Positions 55,508 to 61,974 of a DNA stretch of 61,974 nt are shown here, in pieces; position 1 is the stretch's first letter; every line of letters begins with the position of its first letter. Under the pieces are notes generated by a model. The model searched no databases and had not been told where the DNA came from. It worked only from the letters and a program-made list of their open reading frames with translations. Both the position numbers and the translations under genes were made by a program. The stretch spans positions 1 to 61,974 of the forward strand of contig WHTI01000004.1 of NCBI GenBank assembly GCA_009377815.1. The letters are read 5' to 3'. This DNA is from Actinomycetota bacterium (GTDB taxonomy: Bacteria; Actinomycetota; CADDZG01; WHSQ01).

Positions 55508-56593
55508 ATGACCGACATCAGGAACGATGTTGCGCCCGAGGTCGTAGGGCGGGTCGAGAACGCGACGCTTGCCGAACTCCGCGACGTTCACATCGACGAC
55601 GTCTACCTGCAGATGGACTGGCTGCTCAAGTCGCGGCCGACCCCGATCGACCTCTACCACCGCTGGGAGAACCAGAACTGGTCGACCCAGGAGCTCGACT
55701 TCTCTGAGGACGCGCAGCACTGGCGCGACATGGAAGGCATCTTCGAAGGCTTCCGCACCGAGTTGCAGCGGACCTTCACATTGTTCTTCCTCGGCGAGCA
55801 GGCTGTTACCGACACGTTGTCGCCGATGGTGCACGCAGCACCCGATGAGGACTCGCGCATCTTCCTGTCGACGCAGCTGGTCGACGAAGCGCGCCACACG
55901 GTGTTCTTCTCACGTTTCTTCAACGAGGTCATCGGCGTTACCGGTGGATTGCACGAAGCTCTAGGTCTCGTGCGCGATCAGACCGTCGAGGCCTACCAGG
56001 TCATTTTCGACGGCGAGCTGGTCGACGTCACCGAGGCCGTGAGACTCGACCCGAGTGACTACGCAACCTGGGTGCGATCGATCACGACCTATCACCTGAT
56101 CGTCGAAGGGATGCTGGCCTTGACCGGACAGAAGTTCCTGCTCGGCATCGTCCGTGAGCTCGGCATCCTGCCTGGCTTCTATTCGGGCTTCACGGCGGTG
56201 GCGCGCGACGAATCGCGCCACGTGAACTTCGGAGTGCGCGCACTACTCGAGGCGCACGCCAAGGACCGGGCGATGGGTACCGTGATCGAAGACCAGGTGA
56301 TGAAGTTGCTGGAGCCGGCCTGCCGGATCGTGGCCGCACCCGACCGCCGTTTCGTGGTGGAGCCCGAAGAGACCCCTCCGAATCTGAGGATCAGCCCCTA
56401 TGAGGTCCGGGCCTTCTCCTTGAACTCCCTAACCAAGCGACTCAGGGTTGCCGGCCTTTCCGAAGTTTTCCTGGAAGAGGTAACCAAGCGGGGCGAGGCG
56501 GCCTACGACCGGGCCTGGAGCGACTACGAGGACATCCACTCCGTGGACCATCCGAGGCGCTTCTGGGACCGAATGGCCCCAACAAATGCCTAG
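55508..56593 (+). CDS. R2-like ferritin-superfamily diiron protein
   Basis: A 361-residue helical protein related to ribonucleotide reductase R2 and R2-like oxidases. Metal ligands look complete: Glu in STQELDFSED, Glu in FFLGEQAVTD, Glu-x2-His in VDEARHTVFF, Glu in LIVEGMLAL and Glu-x2-His in ARDESRHVNFG. No large subunit NrdA is in the window, and the sequence is closer to stand-alone R2-like oxidases or N-oxygenases, so reductase function should not be assumed. It is 46 nt after prfB. Confidence 0.8.
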   Translation: MTDIRNDVAPEVVGRVENATLAELRDVHIDDVYLQMDWLLKSRPTPIDLYHRWENQNWSTQELDFSEDAQHWRDMEGIFEGFRTELQRTFTLFFLGEQAVTDTLSPMVHAAPDEDSRIFLSTQLVDEARHTVFFSRFFNEVIGVTGGLHEALGLVRDQTVEAYQVIFDGELVDVTEAVRLDPSDYATWVRSITTYHLIVEGMLALTGQKFLLGIVRELGILPGFYSGFTAVARDESRHVNFGVRALLEAHAKDRAMGTVIEDQVMKLLEPACRIVAAPDRRFVVEPEETPPNLRISPYEVRAFSLNSLTKRLRVAGLSEVFLEEVTKRGEAAYDRAWSDYEDIHSVDHPRRFWDRMAPTNA

Positions 56594-56600
56594 CCTCCGC

Positions 56601-56606
56601 TAGTCT
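56601..56606 (+). promoter_or_regulatory. Putative -10 for ftsE
   Basis: TAGTCT ends 8 nt before the ATG at 56615. Confidence 0.45.
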
Positions 56607-56614
56607 GGGGCCAG

Positions 56615-57301
56615 ATGATCAAGCTTATAGACGTAGTCAAAGACTACAAAGGTGATATCCGCGCCCTGGATAACGTGTCCCTCGAGGTCACCAAGGGTGA
56701 GTTCGTGTTCATTGTGGGACCCTCCGGCTCGGGCAAATCGACCTTCCTGAAACTGGTGACCAAAGAGGAGGATCCGACCTCTGGAGATGTCTTCGTCGCG
56801 GGGAAGAACCTCGGGAGCCTGCCGCGCTGGCGGGTTCCTTACCTCCGCCGCAACGTCGGCTGCGTGTTCCAGGACTTCAAGCTCCTGCCCAACAAGACGG
56901 TGTTCGAGAACGTCGCCTTCGGCCTCGAGGTAATTGGACGCCCGAGGTCGGTGGTCCAGCGTCAGGTTCCTCAGATCCTGGAGCTGGTTGGACTCGGCGA
57001 GAAACTCGATCGGTTCCCCGACGAACTCTCCGGAGGTGAGCAGCAGCGAGTCTCCGTCGCGCGCGCGTTCGTCAACCGGCCGCTGATCCTGGTGGCCGAC
57101 GAGCCCACCGGTAACCTCGACCCCGCGACCTCAGTCGGCATCATGCGTCTGCTCGATCGCATCAACAAGACCGGCACCACCGTCGTGATGGCGACCCACG
57201 ACCACGCGATCGTCGACTCGATGAGACGCCGGGTGCTCCAGCTCGAACATGGCAAGGTGGTCCGTGACCAGTCCCGGGGCATCTACGGGGTGGGCACTTG
57301 A
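56615..57301 (+). CDS. ftsE: Cell-division ABC ATPase FtsE
   Basis: A 228-residue ATPase. Walker [10 protein letters not shown], signature LSGGEQQR, Walker [13 protein letters not shown] and switch His in [10 protein letters not shown]. The early [19 protein letters not shown] is typical FtsE. With FtsX it relays division signals to wall hydrolases; an M23 peptidase gene follows the pair. The stop overlaps the ftsX TTG start as TTGA. Confidence 0.96.
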   Translation: MIKLIDVVKDYKGDIRALDNVSLEVTKGEFVFIVGPSGSGKSTFLKLVTKEEDPTSGDVFVAGKNLGSLPRWRVPYLRRNVGCVFQDFKLLPNKTVFENVAFGLEVIGRPRSVVQRQVPQILELVGLGEKLDRFPDELSGGEQQRVSVARAFVNRPLILVADEPTGNLDPATSVGIMRLLDRINKTGTTVVMATHDHAIVDSMRRRVLQLEHGKVVRDQSRGIYGVGT

Positions 57302-58170
57302 GGCTCAAGTACTTCTTCTCCGAAACGGTCCAGAACCTCCGCCGCAACCTCTTGATGACCATCGCGGCGGTCTCGACCGTCGCCATCTCGCTGCTGCTCC
57401 TCGGCGGCGTCCAGGTGCTGGGCATCATGGTCAATCGCATGACGACCGACTGGGAAGCCAAGGTCGAGGTCAACGTCTTCCTCCTCCAGGACGCAACGGA
57501 GAACGAGACCCAGGCCCTTCAGACCGAGGTCAGCAAGATGACCGAGGTCGAGGACGTGACCTACGTGTCGTCACGGGAAGCCTTCCTCGAGTTCTCGGCC
57601 GACTACCCGGAGCTGGCCACGGGTCTTACAGACAGCGATCTGCCGGCCTCCCTGCGGATCAAGCTGGCCGATGCCAACGAAGCCGAGGAGGTGGCGGACC
57701 GTATCGAGGGCGCCCCCGGGGTCGACGAGGTCCGCTTCGGTGGGGACATCATCAAACGGTTACTCCAGGTTAACGCGCTCTTACGCACTGTGACCCTCGC
57801 GATGTCGGTGATCCTGATGATCGCGGCCGCGGGACTCATCGCGAACACGATCCGATTGGCGATCTATGCCCGGCGCGACGAGATCGGCATCATGAAGCTC
57901 GTGGGCGCGACCAACTGGTTCATCCGGATCCCGTTCATGCTCGAGGGTCTCTTCGCCGCGCTCGTAGGGGCCGCGGTAGCGGTCGTCGTCGTCCTCGGCG
58001 GCAACTGGCTGCTGTTATCGCGCCTCCCGGAGGCGTTCCCCTTCCTCGCCCCGGTGCTCGATTTCTCTTCGGGCGAGCTGCTGACAGTGGCGGGCCTGCT
58101 GGTGGGGGTCGGCGGTCTCGTGGGCCTTGCCGGCTCCAGCCTGGCGCTTCGCCGCTTCCTCGAGGTCTGA
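57298..58170 (+). CDS. ftsX: Cell-division protein FtsX
   Basis: A 290-residue membrane protein. TM1 is [20 protein letters not shown]; a periplasmic-like loop (about 50-165) contains [17 protein letters not shown]; three C-terminal helices end in [21 protein letters not shown]. The start is TTG (57298) within TTGA. FtsX extracytoplasmic loops in Gram-positives bind coiled-coil M23 or NlpC/P60 hydrolases, consistent with the next gene. Confidence 0.95.
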   Translation: MRLKYFFSETVQNLRRNLLMTIAAVSTVAISLLLLGGVQVLGIMVNRMTTDWEAKVEVNVFLLQDATENETQALQTEVSKMTEVEDVTYVSSREAFLEFSADYPELATGLTDSDLPASLRIKLADANEAEEVADRIEGAPGVDEVRFGGDIIKRLLQVNALLRTVTLAMSVILMIAAAGLIANTIRLAIYARRDEIGIMKLVGATNWFIRIPFMLEGLFAALVGAAVAVVVVLGGNWLLLSRLPEAFPFLAPVLDFSSGELLTVAGLLVGVGGLVGLAGSSLALRRFLEV

Positions 58171-58328
58171 TCTAGTCTCATTTCCGGCGCCGCCCCGCCC
58201 TGATGCAGCGTTCCGGGAGTGCCATAAGTCCCCTGATGGGGTTAAGTGGTAGCCCCCGGCCGCCGAATCCTAGGTAGGACGGTTTCTCGACCCGGTAGAG
58301 GATGTTGTTGATGTTGCTGGAGTTAACT

Positions 58329-58334
58329 TAAGAT
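58329..58334 (+). promoter_or_regulatory. Putative promoter of the M23 peptidase gene (-10 shown)
   Basis: TAAGAT with TTGTTG 18 bp upstream (58305-58310). It ends 7 nt before ATG 58342 and overlaps the alternative ATG at 58333. Confidence 0.55.
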
Positions 58335-58341
58335 GCTTGGG

Positions 58342-59541
58342 ATGGCGCGTTCCCGCTGGCTCCCGGCCCTCATAGGACTTGCCTTCGTGGCCAGCCTGGC
58401 CGCGGTCGCGATCCCCGCGGCCGCCGACCCCCAGGCCGAACTCGAGGCGATCGAGCGCGAGCAGGATGCGCTCGACGAGAAGATCGAGGCCCTCCTCTCC
58501 CAGAAGGGCAACATGCTCGACAAGATCGCCGTCATCGACGGTGAGCGGGCAACGGTCGAGAAGAGCGTCGAGAAGCTCGATTCCAAGATCCGCGACCTGA
58601 ATGCCGAGATCGATGTCGTCGAGGGTCGTCTCCAGAAAGCCCAGCAGGAACTGGCAGCGATCTCCGATGAACTGAACGTGATCCTGGGTGACCTCGTGGC
58701 CCGCACCGATATCTTCACCGAGCGGGCCATCGCTATCTACAAGGCGGGGCCGTCCGCGTATATGGAGTCGATCCTGTCCTCGCAGGACCTCACACAACTG
58801 CTGGAGCGCTACGAGTACTACGAATCGGCCCTCGAGGCCGACAACGAGATGATCGATGCGATCAACCTGCTGCGCTCGGAGACGGATCAGAAGCGGCTCG
58901 AGGTCGAAGAGCGGCGTGCTGCCATCGTCAAGGACAAGAAGAAGCTCGAGAGGAGTAAGGCAGCCGTCGCCGCCGTCCGAACGGAGAAGGCCGGCCGCCT
59001 CGCCTCGCTCAACGACCTGCTGGCCGCGAAGCAGGCGGTCGTCGAAGAGGTCGACTCCAAGCGGAAATCGTTCCTCGCGGCGCAGGCCCGGCTCGAGGCC
59101 GACTCGGATCAGATCAAGGATCTCCTTGCGGGGACCGGTCCTGCTCCTGGGGGAGCCGGTCAGCTCGCATGGCCCGTGTCGGGTCCGGTCAGCTCGCCGT
59201 ACGGCTGGCGGACGCACCCGATCTTCGGAGACCGGCGACTTCACACCGGCATCGACATCAGCGCCGGCTACGGAGCCACCGTCTACTCGGCCGACCGGGG
59301 CACGGTCAGCTTCGTCGGCGTCATGGGCGGCTACGGGAACGTCGTGGTGGTCGATCACGGCGGGGGGCTCGCGTCGACCTACAACCACCTGTCGGCCTTC
59401 TCGGTATCGAGCGGCCAGACCGTGGGTCGCAGCCAGCCGGTGGGCGCCGTCGGTTGTACCGGTTACTGCACCGGCCCCCACCTCCACTTCGAGGTCAGGG
59501 TCAACGGGACCCCCGTCGACCCCATGCCCTATCTCCAGTAG
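58342..59541 (+). CDS. Coiled-coil M23 peptidase, probable FtsEX-controlled wall hydrolase
   Basis: A 399-residue exported protein. Signal peptide (LPALIGLAFVASLAAVAIPAAA) then a long coiled coil (about 30-250), as in EnvC/PcsB. The C-terminal LytM/M23 domain holds HPIFGDRRLHTGIDI and HLHFEVR zinc ligands and looks catalytic. Position directly after ftsEX supports regulation by that complex. ATG 58342 is preferred because the -10 overlaps the ATG at 58333, giving a leaderless transcript. Confidence 0.92.
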   Translation: MARSRWLPALIGLAFVASLAAVAIPAAADPQAELEAIEREQDALDEKIEALLSQKGNMLDKIAVIDGERATVEKSVEKLDSKIRDLNAEIDVVEGRLQKAQQELAAISDELNVILGDLVARTDIFTERAIAIYKAGPSAYMESILSSQDLTQLLERYEYYESALEADNEMIDAINLLRSETDQKRLEVEERRAAIVKDKKKLERSKAAVAAVRTEKAGRLASLNDLLAAKQAVVEEVDSKRKSFLAAQARLEADSDQIKDLLAGTGPAPGGAGQLAWPVSGPVSSPYGWRTHPIFGDRRLHTGIDISAGYGATVYSADRGTVSFVGVMGGYGNVVVVDHGGGLASTYNHLSAFSVSSGQTVGRSQPVGAVGCTGYCTGPHLHFEVRVNGTPVDPMPYLQ

Positions 59542-59555
59542 CCCTGACCAACAAC

Positions 59556-59561
59556 TACGCT
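59556..59561 (+). promoter_or_regulatory. Putative -10 for the S41 peptidase gene
   Basis: TACGCT ends 6 nt before the GTG at 59568. Confidence 0.5.
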
Positions 59562-59567
59562 GTCTGA

Positions 59568-60761
59568 GTGACTAACCGGCAGAAGATCTTCATCGCCATG
59601 CTCGCTTCGCTCACTTTCGCCGTGGGTGCCTTCTCCTTCGGCTATGCGATGGCGGACGGGGACTCTTCGGTCACGATCCCGACGTCTGCGGGCGGCGGCT
59701 CGTCGGCCAAGGGCCTCGATGCGATCGACGAGGCCCTGAGCGAGATCCTCTCGACCTCGGTGGACCCGCCCCCCGAGAAGGCGCTCGTCAGAGGGGCCAT
59801 CAAAGGCATGGTCAATGTGGTCAAGAAGGCCGGCGACGACTATGCGGCGTTCTATTCACCCCAGTCCTACGTCTCGCTCCAGGAACTCACCACCGGGCAG
59901 TTCTCCGGCATCGGAGTGTGGCTCAAGGAGAAGGGCAAGGTCCTGGAGATCGTCTCGGTGCTTCCGTCCACGCCGGCCCTCGAGGCCGGCCTCAAACGGG
60001 GCGATGTGATCAGGACGGTCGACGGTCAGGACGTCTCCAAGCTGGCCTCCGACGATGTCATCAACCGCGTGAAGGGCCCGGAGGGGACCGAGGTCGACCT
60101 GGGGATCGAGCGCGACGGAGCGATGCTCGATTTCAGCATCACCCGACGGGCGATCGAGCTGCCCAACCTGAAGGCCGGGATCGTCGACGGGGACATCGGC
60201 TACGTCCGACTCTTCGGCTTCGGCGATGGAGCGGGAGACCAGCTCCGCAAGAAGGTGCGGGAGCTCGTCGACCGTGGAGCACGTGGGGTCATCCTCGACC
60301 TGCGCGACAACGGCGGGGGCCTGTTCGACGAAGGCGTGTCGGTTGCGAGCGCCTTTATCGAAGACGGTCCGGTGGTCGGATACCGCACGCCTGGTGAAGA
60401 CGACGTGATCTACGAAGCCGAAGGCAAGGCGTTCCCTGACATCCCCGTGGTCGTGCTGGTGAACGAGGGGAGCGCCAGCGCATCCGAGATCGTTGCCGGT
60501 GCCCTGCAGGACCGCGACCGCGCGCTGCTCGTCGGGACCACCACCTACGGCAAGGGTTCGGTCCAGCAGATCCTGCCGCTAGCGTACGGATCGGCGATCA
60601 AGGTGACCTCCGCTGCCTACCTCACTCCCGGCGGCACCAACATCAACGGCAAAGGGATCAAGCCCGACGTGGTCTCGGAGGGCAGTCCCGCGTCGCAGAA
60701 GCAGCGTGCCATCGAGATCCTCACCGGGATCCTGTTGTCGGGCTCGAGCAGTGGCGGGTAA
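59568..60761 (+). CDS. C-terminal processing peptidase (S41) with PDZ domain
   Basis: A 397-residue membrane-tethered protease. One N-terminal helix (IFIAMLASLTFAVGAFSFGYAM), then a PDZ domain (about 105-195, FSGIGVWLKEKGKVLEI) and the S41 core with Ser in NEGSASASEIVAGAL and Lys in TTYGKGSVQQ. It trims exported proteins from their C-termini. GTG start. The 3' end overlaps smpB by 11 nt. Tsp/CtpA relatives can degrade tmRNA-tagged exported proteins, an interesting neighbour for smpB-ssrA. Confidence 0.94.
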   Translation: MTNRQKIFIAMLASLTFAVGAFSFGYAMADGDSSVTIPTSAGGGSSAKGLDAIDEALSEILSTSVDPPPEKALVRGAIKGMVNVVKKAGDDYAAFYSPQSYVSLQELTTGQFSGIGVWLKEKGKVLEIVSVLPSTPALEAGLKRGDVIRTVDGQDVSKLASDDVINRVKGPEGTEVDLGIERDGAMLDFSITRRAIELPNLKAGIVDGDIGYVRLFGFGDGAGDQLRKKVRELVDRGARGVILDLRDNGGGLFDEGVSVASAFIEDGPVVGYRTPGEDDVIYEAEGKAFPDIPVVVLVNEGSASASEIVAGALQDRDRALLVGTTTYGKGSVQQILPLAYGSAIKVTSAAYLTPGGTNINGKGIKPDVVSEGSPASQKQRAIEILTGILLSGSSSGG

Positions 60762-61224
60762 GGACGGTGGGCCCCCGACCAAGCTGATAACGCAGAACCG
60801 CAAGGCCCGCCACAACTACGAGATCGAAGACACTCTCGAGGCCGGCATCGTGCTGGTCGGAACCGAGGTCAAGTCGTGTCGCGAGGGGAAGGCCAACCTC
60901 ACCGATGCCTACGGAGTGATCAAGGACGGCGAGGCGTGGCTGTTCGGCTCGCACATCAGCCCCTACTCGCACGGGAACCGCGAGAACCACGATCCCGAGC
61001 GGGCGCGCAAGTTACTTCTCAACCGCAACGAGATCGAGCGCCTCGACAAGCGGGTGTCGCAGGAAGGCCGCACGATGGTGCCGCTCAAGATGTACTTCAA
61101 GCAGGGGATGGTGAAGGTGGAGCTGGCGATCGCCAGGGGAAAGAACGTCCACGACAAGCGACAGTCGACCGCCAAGCGAGACGCAGAGAGACAGATGCAG
61201 CAAGCGCTGGGACGACGTCGATAG
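60751..61224 (+). CDS. smpB: SsrA-binding protein SmpB
   Basis: A 157-residue partner of tmRNA that brings it to stalled ribosomes. The OB-fold signature KARHNYEIEDTLEAGIVLVGTEVKS and AWLFGSHISPYSHGN are present; the basic C-terminal tail (KRQSTAKRDAERQMQQALGRRR) enters the mRNA channel. GTG start at 60751 lies inside the end of the S41 gene. The tmRNA gene begins 0.5 kb downstream, after msrB. Confidence 0.97.
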   Translation: MAGKDGGPPTKLITQNRKARHNYEIEDTLEAGIVLVGTEVKSCREGKANLTDAYGVIKDGEAWLFGSHISPYSHGNRENHDPERARKLLLNRNEIERLDKRVSQEGRTMVPLKMYFKQGMVKVELAIARGKNVHDKRQSTAKRDAERQMQQALGRRR

Positions 61225-61252
61225 TGGACGTCGCTAGAGAAGGAGGCTGATC

Positions 61253-61657
61253 GTGTCCGAGACGATCGAGAAGACCGAAGAGGAATGGCGCGAACAACTC
61301 ACGCCCGAGCAATACGAGATCATGCGCAATCACGGGACCGAGCCCGCCTTCACCGGCAAGTACGTGGATGCCAAGGACGACGGTGCTTACCGCTGCGCCG
61401 CGTGCGGTGCGGAGCTGTTCTCGTCCGACACCAAGTTCGACTCGGGGACCGGCTGGCCGAGCTTCACCGAACCGGGCGTCGCCGAGAACATCACGACCCG
61501 GATCGACCCCAGCCTAGGCATGGTCCGCACCGAGGTCCTGTGCGCCCGCTGCGGCTCGCACCTAGGCCACGTCTTCGACGACGGTCCCGGGCCTACCGGC
61601 AAGCGCTTCTGCATCAACTCCTGTGCGCTTGACCTGGAGCCCGCCGAAGAGGCGTGA
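61253..61657 (+). CDS. msrB: Peptide methionine-R-sulfoxide reductase MsrB
   Basis: A 134-residue repair enzyme for oxidised methionine. Two zinc CxxC pairs (RCAACGAEL and CARCGSHL), the FDSGTGWPSF motif and the catalytic cysteine in RFCINSCALDLEP. GGAGG precedes the GTG start by 7 nt. It sits between smpB and ssrA, an unusual but harmless insertion in the rescue pair. Confidence 0.95.
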   Translation: MSETIEKTEEEWREQLTPEQYEIMRNHGTEPAFTGKYVDAKDDGAYRCAACGAELFSSDTKFDSGTGWPSFTEPGVAENITTRIDPSLGMVRTEVLCARCGSHLGHVFDDGPGPTGKRFCINSCALDLEPAEEA

Positions 61658-61721
61658 GTCGGGAAGCAGACGGCGCCCGAAGGCGTTGTAGGAAGTAACC
61701 TGAACATCGAACATTGACAAT

Positions 61722-61747
61722 CTTCCCGGCGGTCCGCCGTCGGGAAG
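61722..61747. terminator. 11-bp hairpin between msrB and ssrA
   Basis: Arms 61722-61732 and 61737-61747 pair over 11 bp (one G.T) with a TCCG loop. A perfect TTGACA lies just before it (61714-61719), but I see no convincing -10 at the right distance. No T tract. Confidence 0.5.
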
Positions 61748-61755
61748 GTTCGCGA

Positions 61756-61974
61756 GGGGCTGAACTGGTATCGACCTCGACCGAACCGAGATAGAAGAAG
61801 CGAGCCGAGGACTCCCGGTGTGACCTCGTTAATCCTCTGGGAAACTTATACCTGCCGCTGCGTAATGCACGGTTGCCATCACCTAAATGATGGCCGTCGG
61901 CCCGAGATGAGCCTGCGATCTCGGAACCCGGCGTCGTCTAGCAGGCTTACCGTCTGAAGTTCGTTCGAGGCGAA
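61756..61974 (+). ncRNA. ssrA: tmRNA (5' part; truncated by the window end)
   Basis: The 5' end GGGGCTGAACTGGTATCGAC matches the conserved tmRNA acceptor/D-arm start. A pseudoknot PK1 can be drawn: stem 1 CGAGG (61806-61810) with CCTCG (61824-61828), stem 2 TCCCGG (61813-61818) with CTGGGA (61837-61842). After the tag region a hairpin (GCCATCA...TGATGGC) and the conserved GGCGTCGTCTAGCAGG follow. The 3' half including the CCA end lies outside. The tag frame is unusual (see findings). Confidence 0.9.

Noticed and set aside
58171-58328. Possible c-di-AMP riboswitch before the M23 gene
   Set aside because: Wall-hydrolase genes can carry such riboswitches, but the conserved core sequences were not found.

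Overview
The window is a contiguous stretch of a high-GC actinobacterial chromosome (phylum Actinomycetota), probably from an uncultured or deeply branching lineage. The evidence is coding density, frequent GTG/TTG starts, a WhiB protein, DUF3499, DUF3105 and DUF5719 family proteins, a fused CofGH (FbiC) for coenzyme F420, and a manB-Trm112-SIS-ahcY block typical of actinobacteria. I cannot name the genus. I see no prophage, insertion sequence, CRISPR array, rRNA or tRNA. A tmRNA gene begins at the right edge and runs out of the window.

Layout. 0-4.4 kb: acyl-CoA metabolism (thiolase, divergent crotonyl-CoA carboxylase/reductase and acyl-CoA dehydrogenase). 4.4-10.6 kb: envelope and stress genes (LCP protein, ECF sigma factor coupled to a DNA alkyltransferase, secreted subtilase, MarR-MFS pair). 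10.7-20.5 kb: surface-glycan locus with four GT4 glycosyltransferases, a GDP-fucose synthase-like enzyme, a SpoIID protein, an SMR-type small transporter, a sugar nucleotidyltransferase and an epimerase. 20.5-25.3 kb: F420 biosynthesis (cofE, cofD, cofGH). 25.3-29.8 kb: very large GT2 membrane glycosyltransferase and DUF5719 protein. 29.8-34.1 kb: transsulfuration (PLP cystathionine enzyme, cystathionine beta-synthase) with two peptidases. 34.3-44.8 kb: L,D-transpeptidase, hydrolase, ABC exporter, three tiny cysteine-rich proteins, lipoprotein, cupredoxin, large secreted M19-like hydrolase and WhiB. 44.9-48.7 kb: phosphomannomutase, Trm112-like protein, SIS isomerase, SAH hydrolase. 48.7-61.97 kb: MscS, ComF, metalloprotease, response regulator, SecA, RF2, R2-like diiron protein, FtsEX, M23 and S41 peptidases, SmpB, MsrB and tmRNA.

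How genes work together. ManB and the SIS isomerase can supply mannose phosphates, and the nucleotidyltransferase, epimerase and fucose-synthase-like enzyme can make activated sugars for the GT4 and GT2 enzymes. LCP, SpoIID, YkuD, FtsEX and M23 act on the wall. CBS, the cystathionine enzyme and AhcY recycle sulfur amino acids. SmpB and tmRNA form the ribosome-rescue pair.

The signals least explained by ordinary annotation are: (1) a dispersed family of five intergenic palindromes sharing a CAGAAGC tag, with compensatory stem changes; (2) a TAnnnT hexamer 6-9 nt before many start codons, suggesting widespread leaderless transcription; (3) NTGA stop/start overlaps that use all four NTG codons, including an apparent CTG start; (4) a tmRNA whose best-placed tag frame encodes only alanines; and (5) an RF2 gene with the classical +1 frameshift site.
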